The notes below the pieces were generated by a model, which was given only the letters and a program-made list of their open reading frames with translations, ran no database searches and was not told where the DNA came from. DNA of 64,000 nt from JADJXV01 sp046328995. GTDB lineage: Bacteria; Bacteroidota; Ignavibacteria; Kapaibacteriales; UBA961. The stretch spans positions 186,001-250,000 of the forward strand of contig JAXLVN010000005.1 of the NCBI GenBank assembly GCA_046328995.1, written 5' to 3'. Of this stretch, positions 17,913 through 26,401 are shown one piece after another. Made by a program: the position numbers and the translations under genes. The first letter of the stretch is position 1; every line of letters begins with the position of its first letter.

Positions 17913-19358
17913 ATGAACGTTACCGATACAATCAACCAAGATACAACGCCTCCACACGGGCATGCAAATGCTCCTTCTATTATGCCGTCGGCATTTGAAG
18001 AGCCGTTTCGTGAGCCGTTGGTATTAGGAAATCCAACTTTACATGATATTACTGAAAAAATATCGAGTATTCCGGTATTAACTCCTAATCTTAAGTTTTT
18101 GATTACCTTATTTGTCTTTGCTTCGATCGCATTGTGGGGACTGGCGTGTATGGGATACACGATCGCCACCGGTATCGGAGTATGGGGCTTGAATAATCCG
18201 GTCGGATGGGGATGGGACATTACGAACTTCGTGTTCTGGATTGGTATCGGGCACGCAGGAACGCTGATTTCGGCAATTTTATTCTTATTCCGTCAAAAAT
18301 GGCGTACGGCTATTAACCGTTCAGCAGAAGCGATGACGCTTTTTGCCGTGATGTGCGCCTTGATATTTCCGCTGTTACATACCGGTCGTCCGTGGGTAGC
18401 GTTTTATTGGCTTACGCCGTATCCGAATCAAATGCAGATGTGGGTGAACTTCCGTTCGCCGCTTGTGTGGGACGTGTTTGCCGTGTCAACGTACTTTACT
18501 GTATCGCTGTTATTCTGGTATATTGGTCTTGTGCCGGATCTTGCAACGATGAGAAATTATGTCAAAAGTAAATTGGGCAAGACATTGTACGGTGTTTTCA
18601 GTCTCGGCTGGACCGGTTCGATGCGCCACTGGCACATTTATGAAATTGCCTATATGATTCTTGCCGGTCTTTCCACTCCTCTCGTGCTTTCCGTTCACAC
18701 GGTGGTTTCGATGGACTTTGCGACGTCAGTACTTCCCGGATGGCACACGACAATCTTCCCGCCATACTTTGTCGCCGGCGCTATCTTCTCCGGCTTTGCG
18801 ATGGTGATGACACTGTTGGTTATTGCCCGTGAAGTGGTGGACCTCAAGCAGTATATTACTCTCAAGCATTTGGATAATATGAACAAAATCATTCTGGCAA
18901 CAGGGATGATGGTTGGCTATGCGTATGCGATGGAATTCTTTATCGCACAGTATAGTGGTAATCCGTATGAGTCCTCGGTCTTTATCAATCGTGCGTCCGG
19001 TGATTATGCCTGGGCATACTGGATAATGGTGAGCTGTAATGTGATTTCTCCGCAGATTTATTGGTTCAAGAAAATGCGCCGTAATATTCCGGTGATGTTC
19101 ATAATGTCAATTTTCGTGAATATTGGTATGTGGTTCGAGCGCTTTACGATTATCTCGACGTCACTCCATCACGATTACTTGCCGGCTAGCTGGGGATATT
19201 ACTCACCGACCTGGGTAGAAATTTCAATCTTTGTCGGTACGATTGGTATTTTCTTTACGTTGTTTTTGATTTTTGCGAAGTTCGTTCCGATGATAGCAAT
19301 TGCCGAAGTAAAAAGTATTTTGCCGAATGCGCAGCCGAAGCATCATCATGATCATTAA
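17913..19358 (+). CDS. actC: Alternative complex III subunit ActC, NrfD/PsrC-like quinol-binding membrane protein
   Basis: A 481-residue integral membrane protein with about ten helices, of the NrfD/PsrC family. It forms the menaquinol oxidation site together with ActB. Recognisable family segments include NPVGWGWDITNFVFWIGIGH, RPWVAFYWLTPYPN, FRSPLVWDVFAVSTYF and HWHIYEIAYMILAGLSTPLV. The C-terminus ends in a His-rich tail (PKHHHDH), like several other subunits of this cluster. The ATG at 17913 lies 45 nt after actB. The assignment is secure. Confidence 0.96.
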   Translation: MNVTDTINQDTTPPHGHANAPSIMPSAFEEPFREPLVLGNPTLHDITEKISSIPVLTPNLKFLITLFVFASIALWGLACMGYTIATGIGVWGLNNPVGWGWDITNFVFWIGIGHAGTLISAILFLFRQKWRTAINRSAEAMTLFAVMCALIFPLLHTGRPWVAFYWLTPYPNQMQMWVNFRSPLVWDVFAVSTYFTVSLLFWYIGLVPDLATMRNYVKSKLGKTLYGVFSLGWTGSMRHWHIYEIAYMILAGLSTPLVLSVHTVVSMDFATSVLPGWHTTIFPPYFVAGAIFSGFAMVMTLLVIAREVVDLKQYITLKHLDNMNKIILATGMMVGYAYAMEFFIAQYSGNPYESSVFINRASGDYAWAYWIMVSCNVISPQIYWFKKMRRNIPVMFIMSIFVNIGMWFERFTIISTSLHHDYLPASWGYYSPTWVEISIFVGTIGIFFTLFLIFAKFVPMIAIAEVKSILPNAQPKHHHDH

Positions 19359-19384
19359 TTGAACATTGAAAGTAGAAAAATATT

Positions 19385-19921
19385 ATGAGCCAAACACAAC
19401 CTGTAGCAGTTCTGGGGAATTTTAAAGACCCCAATGTATTGATGAATGCCGCAAAGCGAATCCGCGAATCCGGCTATCAGGACTTCGATATTTACACGCC
19501 GTATCCCGTGCACGGATTGGATAAAGCGATGGGCGTAAAGCGGACAATATTGCCGTATATCTCTTTTGCCGGTGCTATTTTCGGTCTCTCGAATGCGCTG
19601 TTTTTGATGGCGTGGACAGGGGCAGATCATTACAAGCTCAACATTGGCGGTAAGCCGCTGTTTTCGTTGCAGTTTGCAGTGCCGGTGTCCTTTGAGTTGA
19701 CGGTATTGTGCACGGCAATTTTTACGTTCCTCGGCTTATGGGGATTGTGTAAATTACCGACTTGGTATTCTCCACTGCAGAATGATGCAGGATTCCAGGC
19801 AGCCGTCGATGATACATTTGTCGTCAGTATTTTTGCTAAAGATCAGCGCTTTTCGCTTGAAGCGACAAGTAAACTGATGAAAGATCTTGGCGGAGATGAT
19901 GTACGCCTGATTGAGGCATGA
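19385..19921 (+). CDS. actD: Alternative complex III subunit ActD (DUF3341)
   Basis: A 178-residue protein with two central membrane helices (about 58-80 and 97-120) flanked by cytoplasmic domains. It matches DUF3341, with signatures YDFDIYTPYPVHGLDKAMG-like (here FDIYTPYPVHGLDKAMG), WTGADHYKLNIGGKPLFS, and a C-terminal FVVSIFAKDQRFSLEATSKL region. It is a structural subunit of ACIII that carries no cofactor. It lies between actC and actE at short spacing. Confidence 0.94.
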   Translation: MSQTQPVAVLGNFKDPNVLMNAAKRIRESGYQDFDIYTPYPVHGLDKAMGVKRTILPYISFAGAIFGLSNALFLMAWTGADHYKLNIGGKPLFSLQFAVPVSFELTVLCTAIFTFLGLWGLCKLPTWYSPLQNDAGFQAAVDDTFVVSIFAKDQRFSLEATSKLMKDLGGDDVRLIEA

Positions 19922-19983
19922 CATACGAGATAATTTTCTAAAAAAGATACTACATTTATTTGAGTTTAGAGGACTTAGAACTA

Positions 19984-20601
19984 ATGGAAGAAAAACCTAC
20001 AAAAGGAATACCCTATATCAAAATACTCTTCGGCCTTGCCGCTGCGGTTTTGATTGTCATGATTTTAACCGGGCAGAAAACATGGTTTTCCGATGAGCCG
20101 CCGGTAGAATTTCTATCGGATATGGATACTCAATTCAAGGTAAAGCCACAGGTTGGTTCTACGTTCTTTGCCGATGGTAAGGGAGAGCGTGATGTACTGC
20201 CGAATACCTTCCCTCGCGGTGGTAGACGTTATCCGCTTGACAAGCCCGACTTCGACAAAGCCGACTCTGTCAATGGTACGAATCCACTTCCGGCATCTGA
20301 ATTTGTGCTTGCTCGTGGCAAGAATCGTTTCGAAACGATGTGCGCTCCTTGCCATAATAATGATGGACAGGGTAATGGTATGGTGGTTCAACGTGGATTC
20401 CAAAATCCTCCGAACCTTCGGGCCGATCTCACGAAAGCAAAATCAGACGGTCTGATTTATCATGTCATCAGTGCAGGACAGAATATTATGCCGAGCTATG
20501 CCGACAAACTATCGCCGGTTGACCGCTGGGCAGTCATCCATTATGTACGTCAGATGCAGGCAGAAGGCGTAAAAGAAGTGAAGCCGGCGCAAACAAAATA
20601 A
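19984..20601 (+). CDS. actE: Alternative complex III subunit ActE, monoheme cytochrome c
   Basis: About 205 residues from the ATG at 19984, preceded by AGAGGA as a ribosome-binding site; a TTG at 19960 would add eight residues. One N-terminal membrane helix (about 10-30) anchors a periplasmic class I cytochrome domain with heme site CAPCH (120-124) followed by NNDGQGNG, and the likely Met ligand in NIMPSYADKL. ActE is the electron exit of ACIII towards soluble or anchored cytochrome c or directly to the oxidase. In some relatives it is a lipoprotein, but no lipobox is seen here. Confidence 0.94.
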   Translation: MEEKPTKGIPYIKILFGLAAAVLIVMILTGQKTWFSDEPPVEFLSDMDTQFKVKPQVGSTFFADGKGERDVLPNTFPRGGRRYPLDKPDFDKADSVNGTNPLPASEFVLARGKNRFETMCAPCHNNDGQGNGMVVQRGFQNPPNLRADLTKAKSDGLIYHVISAGQNIMPSYADKLSPVDRWAVIHYVRQMQAEGVKEVKPAQTK

Positions 20602-20640
20602 TCATCCTTAACTAAGATTCCCGACATTGAGGTACTACTA

Positions 20641-21816
20641 ATGAATTCAAATTCTCTACAAGGTTCCCCGTTCGTTGCCAAGCTTCAAAAAGTGGCTCTC
20701 GCCGCGCTCGTTATTGGTGCGATTGGATTTGCTGCGTCCTTTGCAATGGGTGCAGATCATAAACGATTGCTTGCCGATTATTTAATTGGATTTGTCTATT
20801 TCGCCGGTATTGGTGTAACGGCTATGTTTTTCTCTGCCTTGCAATATCTTGCACGTGCAGGGTGGAGTGCTTCTCTCCGTCGTATTGCCGAGAATTTTAC
20901 GGGATTTGTACCGTTTATTATCATCGGTATTATTCCGATTTATCTCTTCCGGGGTGAACTCTACCATTGGGTCCATGAAATCCATACTGATCAGATTTTG
21001 ATGAAAAAAGGGTGGTTCATGAACGAAACATTCCTCGCTATCCGACTTGTACTCTACTGTGCTTTATGGTATCTGATGTATGTATATATCGTCGGCAATT
21101 CCAAAAAACAAGACACAGCTACCGACTATTCTCCGACCTATAAGAATTTAAAACGTGCTGCTCCATTTGTGATACTGTATGCAGTTACGATTACGTTTGC
21201 TGGATTCGACCTTTTAATGTCGCTCGAACCGCACTGGTATAGTACGATTTTTGGTGTGTATTTCTTTGCCGGTAATTTCGTAGCAACTCTTTCGCTCTTG
21301 TGTATCTTTACGATTAATCTCTATAAGGGGGGACATCTCAAAGGATATGTAACGCTCGAACACTTCCATGATATCGGTAAATTGATGTTTGCGTTTACCA
21401 TTTTCTGGACCTACATTGCCTTCTCGCAGTATTTCTTGATTTGGTATGCCAACATGCCGGAAGAAACGATTTATTACACCAAGCGCCTTCAAGGCGGATG
21501 GGAATATTTCGGATGGGGTTCTATCTTCCTTCACTTCCTCGTGCCATTCCTCACGCTTCTCCGTCAGGATGTTAAGCGCCGACTGCCGGTGATGATGTTT
21601 GCTGCTTGCTTGCTGTTATTCGCGCACTTTATTGACTTATGCTGGATTGTCTTACCGGTATTCAGCGAAACCCTTCGCTTCGGTATTCCGGAAGTCTCCG
21701 CTTGGGTGCTCATGTTCGGTGCGTTTATGTTGGTCGCAGCCCGTCAGTTCGGCACCAACAATCTCATCGCGAAAAACGACCCATATATCAAAGAATCGAT
21801 GGAAATGGTATCGTAA
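20641..21816 (+). CDS. actF: Alternative complex III subunit ActF
   Basis: A 391-residue membrane protein with about ten helices, distantly related to ActC and forming the second half of the ACIII membrane arm, possibly with a proton path. Characteristic segments are YLIGFVYFAGIGVTAMFFSA, WVHEIHTDQILMKKGWFMNE, FDLLMSLEPHWYSTIFGVYF, and FSQYFLIWYANMPEETIYY. It is the last gene of the respiratory cluster and is followed by a strong terminator. The assignment is secure. Confidence 0.95.
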   Translation: MNSNSLQGSPFVAKLQKVALAALVIGAIGFAASFAMGADHKRLLADYLIGFVYFAGIGVTAMFFSALQYLARAGWSASLRRIAENFTGFVPFIIIGIIPIYLFRGELYHWVHEIHTDQILMKKGWFMNETFLAIRLVLYCALWYLMYVYIVGNSKKQDTATDYSPTYKNLKRAAPFVILYAVTITFAGFDLLMSLEPHWYSTIFGVYFFAGNFVATLSLLCIFTINLYKGGHLKGYVTLEHFHDIGKLMFAFTIFWTYIAFSQYFLIWYANMPEETIYYTKRLQGGWEYFGWGSIFLHFLVPFLTLLRQDVKRRLPVMMFAACLLLFAHFIDLCWIVLPVFSETLRFGIPEVSAWVLMFGAFMLVAARQFGTNNLIAKNDPYIKESMEMVS

Positions 21817-21836
21817 CTTCAGCTGACAGTTTTTAT

Positions 21837-21870
21837 AAAAAGCCCAATCGTTTGATTGGGCTTTTTTTTT
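21837..21870 (+). terminator. Terminator of the respiratory cluster
   Basis: AAAAGCCCAATC and GATTGGGCTTTT pair around GTTT and are followed by a long T run. It lies 20 nt after actF and closes the roughly 15-kb co-directional respiratory gene cluster. Confidence 0.9.
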
Positions 21871-22001
21871 GGGTTGAAAATTATTTATAGTCTCAAACAT
21901 TATGACGATTCTATACTATGTTTTTCTTTCCTATCTGCATGAAATTGAGTAGTTTGCATCTCGCAAGTTCCTTCAATTCCAATATTCACACAGGCGCGAC
22001 C

Positions 22002-24113
22002 ATGATTCACATTCTACCTTCCTTCACATCCATCAAAGCTTTGTTGATTGCAATGGTATTTTTCCTTACTCTTTCGGGTGTGCAGGCGCAGTGGAAACAG
22101 TGTAATGGGCCGTATGGTGGGTACATGAAATGTTTTGCATATAATTCATCTACTATGTTTGTAGGTGCTTATGGTAACGGAGTGTATCGCAGTACAGATA
22201 AGGGTACGACTTGGGTTGCTGCCAATTCCGGCTTAGAGAAAAAAATTATTAACACTCTTCTAGTGAACGGAAACACAATATTGGCCGGTACTAGCGGAAA
22301 TGGCAATGGAGCCGGTGGCTACGGGGTTTATCGGAGTACAAACAATGGTATAACCTGGACAGCTTCAAATATAGGAATTGAGAATCAGGAAGTTCAAGCA
22401 ATAGCTGTTTCTGGTACCACATTATTTGCAGGTACAGAGAAAGGTGGGATTTTCCGTAGTACTGATGATGGAAGGAGTTGGGAAAATTCAAGTGTGGGTT
22501 TAGTGAACGATTACCCTGACGTTCGGTCATTCTTAGTAATTGGTACAACATTATTTGCCGGCTTGGGTAGAAGCAACGGAGTGTATCGTAGTACGGATAA
22601 CGGTTCGACGTGGAAACAAGTCAATAACGGTTTAACAAACACTTCTGTTAGTTCCTTGATTGCGATTAATTCAATAATATTTGCTGCAACCTTTGATGGA
22701 GTATATCGCAGCTTGGACTATGGCGAGAATTGGACGGAAGTAAGTACAGGGTTAACTACGAACGAAATTCGAACAATTGCATTAAATGGTACTTCTTTAT
22801 TTGCTGCAGCATGGTGGGGACGTGGTGTATTCCGAAGTGATGACAACGGAGAGAACTGGATAGCTGTGGATAAAGGGTTGGAATCTCTTGATATTATTTG
22901 CCTTGAAGCAATTGATAATGTTTTGTTTGCAGGTACATTTGACAACGGAATTTTCCGTAGCTTGGATAATGGTCTTACATGGGCAGATTTTAACTCAGGT
23001 ATGAAACTTACGCTATCTGCCAGCTCGTTTTTGTTAAAAGATAAATTACTATTCGCCGGGACAAGTGGTGGGTTATACATAAGTAACGATCAAGGTGAAA
23101 ATTGGAATGTGCGTAAATCAGGAATGCCTTCCATGTGTATCATGTCTCTAGTTCAAAGTGGCGACAATATTTACGCAGGAACATTTTATGAGGGAATTTA
23201 CAAAAGTACAAATAATGGAATGACTTGGAAGTATGCCGGCAATGGGCTTCAATATAGTAATATCTTGTCACTCGCTGCTAAGGGATCAATTCTATTTGCC
23301 GGTACTCAAGGTGGTGGTACTTGGGAAGGAGGCGTATTCCGTAGTATTGATCAAGGAGAAAATTGGTCGGCAGTTGATACAGGATTAGTAGATGACTATC
23401 CACATGCTCTCGCGGTAATTGATTCGACAATATTTGCAGGTACTTATGGTGGTGGAGTCTTTAGAAGTGTAGATAATGGTGACCATTGGAAATTAGTAAA
23501 GCAGGGGTCAATTTATTCTTTGGCTGTTAGCGGTAGTAATGTATTTGCTTCTAATGGAGGAGTGCTTCTAAGTACGGATAATGGAAATAATTGGACAGCC
23601 GTTAACCCTGGTTTACAAAGTCAAAGTGTCGAGTGCCTAACTGCGACGAATACTACAATCTTTGCTGGAACTAATAAAGGTAGTGTATTTAAATCCGTTG
23701 ACAATGGCAAAAATTGGTTCCAAATAAACAATGGTACAGAAATGCAAGGTATTCAATCTCTTATAGTTTCTGGTACAGTTCTTTTTGCAGGAACGATGAA
23801 TGGCATTTGGAAACTAGATCTGACCACTCTTGAAGCTGCTGATGAAGAGACCAAATCCACATCAACCCGCCTTACCTGCTACCCAACTCCTGCCGCTAAC
23901 TCCCTGACGATTGACAGAAGACATCTTGATTTCTTGAATACAATTCCCGTTCACTATTCCATTTCCACCCTAACCGGTCAGAAAATTATGGGGTTTGAGA
24001 GGGAAGAGCTACAATTTGTCGTGCCACTCGAATCATTGGTAAATGGTGTGTATATCCTCACAGCATCGCAGGGAGCAGTGCGGTCGGCTACGCTGTTTAA
24101 TGTGCTTCGTTGA
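22002..24113 (+). CDS. T9SS-sorted beta-propeller protein with BNR/sortilin-like repeats
   Basis: About 703 residues from the ATG at 22002, whose N-terminus (MIHILPSFTSIKALLIAMVF to VQAQ) is a clear signal peptide; an earlier ATG at 21918 would bury it. The body is 13 repeats of about 45 residues, each ending in a variant of GVYRSTDNGxTW, the Asp-box motif of BNR, sortilin and photosystem-assembly YCF48-like propellers. Between them recur LFAG and AV segments. The last 80 residues (CYPTPAANSL... LVNGVYILTA) form a T9SS type A sorting domain. The repeats diverge at the DNA level, so they are not recent duplications. The function is unknown; such propellers usually bind proteins or glycans. Base composition is visibly AT-richer than the respiratory cluster. 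Confidence 0.85.
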   Translation: MIHILPSFTSIKALLIAMVFFLTLSGVQAQWKQCNGPYGGYMKCFAYNSSTMFVGAYGNGVYRSTDKGTTWVAANSGLEKKIINTLLVNGNTILAGTSGNGNGAGGYGVYRSTNNGITWTASNIGIENQEVQAIAVSGTTLFAGTEKGGIFRSTDDGRSWENSSVGLVNDYPDVRSFLVIGTTLFAGLGRSNGVYRSTDNGSTWKQVNNGLTNTSVSSLIAINSIIFAATFDGVYRSLDYGENWTEVSTGLTTNEIRTIALNGTSLFAAAWWGRGVFRSDDNGENWIAVDKGLESLDIICLEAIDNVLFAGTFDNGIFRSLDNGLTWADFNSGMKLTLSASSFLLKDKLLFAGTSGGLYISNDQGENWNVRKSGMPSMCIMSLVQSGDNIYAGTFYEGIYKSTNNGMTWKYAGNGLQYSNILSLAAKGSILFAGTQGGGTWEGGVFRSIDQGENWSAVDTGLVDDYPHALAVIDSTIFAGTYGGGVFRSVDNGDHWKLVKQGSIYSLAVSGSNVFASNGGVLLSTDNGNNWTAVNPGLQSQSVECLTATNTTIFAGTNKGSVFKSVDNGKNWFQINNGTEMQGIQSLIVSGTVLFAGTMNGIWKLDLTTLEAADEETKSTSTRLTCYPTPAANSLTIDRRHLDFLNTIPVHYSISTLTGQKIMGFEREELQFVVPLESLVNGVYILTASQGAVRSATLFNVLR

Positions 24114-24144
24114 TATTTCTGGTTCACTGATAATTTATTACCGT

Positions 24145-24193
24145 CCGGTCGGTTGCTACAACCGACCGTAAACACGTACCGATGAAACGTCTG
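24145..24193 (+). repeat. Hairpin repeat family R2, copy 1
   Basis: A perfect 10-bp stem, CGGTCGGTTG/CAACCGACCG (24146-24168), closes on a CTA loop and is followed by the conserved tail TAAACAC-T--CC---AAACGT-TG. It lies 31 nt after the BNR-protein stop. Copies 2 and 3 keep stem and tail but differ at paired positions. Confidence 0.8.
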
Positions 24194-24348
24194 CATGAAA
24201 GTTCATGCTATAGAAATCCAAGAATTCTTGTACACACTACTTTCTGATAAGAATGCAGCTTGAAAGCGCTGCTATATCGCACATTGCCGGGGGATTTCAC
24301 TATAGTTGCCTGAGATATAATTCCATTTCTAACGTACCTATATATTCG

Positions 24349-24397
24349 GGACGTTTCATAGGAAAGTATTAACAGTCAGTTGTAGCAACTGACTGGA
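24349..24397 (-). repeat. Hairpin repeat family R2, copy 2 (inverted)
   Basis: Read on the minus strand it has stem CAGTCAGTTG/CAACTGACTG with loop CTA, then a tail ending ATGAAACGTC. It is inverted relative to copy 1, with the tails pointing inward, so copies 1 and 2 bound a 253-bp segment like terminal inverted repeats. Confidence 0.75.
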
Positions 24398-24487
24398 CTT
24401 GAATTAATCCCAATCATTTCGATTGGGCTATTTATAGTATTTTTGCTTTTAAAATCTCTGTATTCCTTTACTATTCCTTGAGTAATT

Positions 24488-25573
24488 ATGAAATCGTATC
24501 TTCTTGCATCGCTTGCTGCAATGTTCCTTCTGAGCTGTTCAGCACCCGAAAAACAACCTGAAAAGACCATCGTTACCGATACTGCGCTTGCTAACCAAAC
24601 AGCACAAACCGGCGCGCAAACACTCGATACTTCCTGGACGACCAAAGTCACCAAGACCAATGAAGAATGGAAGAAAATTCTCCCGCCGGAAGTCTATACC
24701 ATCACCCGCGAACAAGGCACCGAACGTCCGTTTAGCTCCAAGTGGTATGAGAATCACGAACATGGAGTCTATACCTGCTATTGCTGCGCGAATCCATTGT
24801 TTAGTTCGGATACCAAATTCAACTCCGGCACAGGCTGGCCAAGTTACTACGCGCCGTACTCCGGCAAAAGCGTTGATGTATCGGTCGATAACAGTATCGG
24901 AATGACCCGCGATGAAATCTCCTGCAAACGCTGCAATGCGCATCTCGGGCATGTATTTAATGACGGCCCCAAGCCAACAGGACTCCGCTATTGCATCGAT
25001 GGTGTGGCGCTGAATTTCGTTCCCACACCCAAAGCCAAGAATCTTCAAAAAGCGACCTTCGCCGCCGGATGTTTCTGGTGTGAGGAATACACGTTCGAAC
25101 ATGTGCGCGGCGTAGGCGATGTAATTTCAGGATATGCCGGGGGAAAGAAAGACAATCCCACCTACGAAGAAGTGGGCGCGGGCACAACAGGACACGCCGA
25201 ATCCTTTGAATTTGAATATGATGCGTCGGTTATCAGTTATGGAGAACTCCTCAAAGTCTTCCTCGCCTCCCAAGACCCGACGCAGGTCAATGGTCAAGGG
25301 CCCGACCACGGCAGTCAATACCGGTCGGTAATTTTCTACCGCAACGATGAAGAGAAGAAAATCATCAACGATTACATCAATCAAGTTAATGCATCGGGCA
25401 AATACCCCAAGAAAATCGCCATCGAAGTAGTACCATTCACCAAGTTCTGGAAAGCGGAAGATTACCATCAAAATTACATCAAACTCCATCCAAATGACCC
25501 ATACGTGCAGCAAGAGTCAATTCCACGATTCATGCGTACGAAAAATAGTGTGCCGGAGTATTTTGTGAAGTGA
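24488..25573 (+). CDS. msrBA: Bifunctional methionine sulfoxide reductase, MsrB-MsrA fusion, lipoprotein
   Basis: A 361-residue protein with lipoprotein signal (FLLSC, Cys17), so it probably repairs oxidised methionines in envelope proteins. The MsrB domain comes first (about 56-178): zinc pairs CYCC and CKRC, NSGTGWPSYYAP, and catalytic Cys169 in RYCIDGVALNF; it reduces the R-sulfoxide. The MsrA domain follows (about 190-345): GCFWCEE with catalytic Cys195, GYAGG, GHAESFEFEYD and DPTQVNGQGPDHGSQYRS; it reduces the S-sulfoxide. The B-A order is one of the two fusion orders known. It is transcribed alone between repeat elements, and its composition resembles the core genome rather than the AT-rich genes downstream. 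Confidence 0.95.
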   Translation: MKSYLLASLAAMFLLSCSAPEKQPEKTIVTDTALANQTAQTGAQTLDTSWTTKVTKTNEEWKKILPPEVYTITREQGTERPFSSKWYENHEHGVYTCYCCANPLFSSDTKFNSGTGWPSYYAPYSGKSVDVSVDNSIGMTRDEISCKRCNAHLGHVFNDGPKPTGLRYCIDGVALNFVPTPKAKNLQKATFAAGCFWCEEYTFEHVRGVGDVISGYAGGKKDNPTYEEVGAGTTGHAESFEFEYDASVISYGELLKVFLASQDPTQVNGQGPDHGSQYRSVIFYRNDEEKKIINDYINQVNASGKYPKKIAIEVVPFTKFWKAEDYHQNYIKLHPNDPYVQQESIPRFMRTKNSVPEYFVK

Positions 25574-25610
25574 TGGTGTGGGGGATAGGATGTATGGACT
25601 TTCATTTCCG

Positions 25611-25723
25611 CCTCCAGCTGAAGCTGTAGTCTAGTCAGGAAGATTGTCGCCTTCGGCATCCAATGATGATTGTCGTACATGCGCACCCATGTATCTTGTT
25701 GACTAGACTCCAGGTTCAGGAGG
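25611..25723 (+). repeat. Palindromic repeat family R1, copy 1
   Basis: The arms CCTCCAGCTGAAGCTGTAGT... (25611-25637) and TGACTAGACTCCAGGTTCAG... (25700-25723) pair imperfectly over about 25 nt. Next to the left arm is a conserved GGAAGATTGTCGCCTTCGGC block containing a small TGCC-TTC-GGCA-like hairpin. The middle differs from copy 2 at 29533-29654. It resembles a non-autonomous palindromic element. No transposase is visible nearby. Confidence 0.8.
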
Positions 25724-25824
25724 AATTGAAAAATAGCCAATTCGGAAAATCAACGTAAAGCAATCACAGGATTTGAGTTAGAATTGACAATTTATTTCAA
25801 TCAAGATAATAGTGTACATTGAAT

Positions 25825-26217
25825 ATGAAAGCAGATCCAAATCCAAAAGAAATTGAAACTGTTGTTACATTATCACCATTCGATCGGTATAAGTACTTTA
25901 TTAAAAAAGTAGCGGATTGGGAATCGCTCTATACGTTAATGAGCATCGATGGAGATATTGCTGTTTCTAGTATCGAAGAGAAAGTCATGGTGCCATTTTG
26001 GCCAACGGAACAATACGCACGATTGTGTTTGAATGATCATTGGGAAAATTATGTAGTAACCGAAGTTTCGTTACCTGAATTCGAAGAAAATTACCTAGAC
26101 TTTATTACTACTAACAATTTTTTGATAAATGTATTTCCGGTAAATCATAAAACTGGGTTTGTTGTTGATTTAGAAGAGCTTACACGAGATTTAAATGATG
26201 AATTGGATAACTATTAA
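25825..26217 (+). CDS. DUF2750 family protein
   Basis: About 130 residues from the ATG at 25825 (a TTG lies 6 nt upstream). The order RYKYFIKKVADWESLYTL, then a short D-I-V strand, VPFWPTEQYARLCLNDHWEN, LPEFEENYLDFI, and INVFPVNHKTGFVVDLEEL-RDLNDELDNY, matches the DUF2750 family. The function is unknown; members occur as stand-alone small cytoplasmic proteins, often in accessory contexts. The gene is clearly AT-richer than the flanking core genes and lies between two repeat elements, which suggests later acquisition. The family call comes from pattern recall and would need a profile search. Confidence 0.7.
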   Translation: MKADPNPKEIETVVTLSPFDRYKYFIKKVADWESLYTLMSIDGDIAVSSIEEKVMVPFWPTEQYARLCLNDHWENYVVTEVSLPEFEENYLDFITTNNFLINVFPVNHKTGFVVDLEELTRDLNDELDNY

Positions 26218-26236
26218 GTTCTACCTTAATTGTAAA

Positions 26237-26285
26237 CCGGTCAGTTCTTTGAACTGACCGTAAACACTTGCCAGTAAAACGTTTG
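26237..26285 (+). repeat. Hairpin repeat family R2, copy 3
   Basis: Stem CGGTCAGTTC/GAACTGACCG (26238-26260), loop TTT, then TAAACACTTGCC and AAACGTTTG. It lies 19 nt after the DUF2750 stop. Compared with copies 1 and 2, the stem differs at three positions, each with the matching change on the opposite arm. No inverted partner was seen downstream. Confidence 0.75.
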
Positions 26286-26401
26286 TGAGGTGAAGGTCCA
26301 GTAGTACAAATATTGAGTAAGGGCGGAATTAACTGATTCATAGGCATGGTGGAATACACTTTACAGACTTCACAAAACTATCATGTATTACATAAAACAT
26401 C

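Larger units (their letters stand above)
24114..24487 (+). other. 374-nt gene-free interval with inverted hairpin repeats
   Basis: It holds two inverted copies of a 49-nt hairpin repeat (24145-24193 and 24349-24397), a further CCCAATC/GATTGGG hairpin at 24410-24427 that may be a weak terminator, and a TATTTTTG box at 24438-24445 that could be the -7 element for msrBA. No coding frame or tRNA is seen. Confidence 0.6.

Noticed and set aside
24114..24487. Repeat-containing gap considered as a CRISPR array or tRNA region
   Set aside because: There are only two copies of one repeat, inverted, without regular spacers; no cloverleaf with CCA-compatible acceptor was found.
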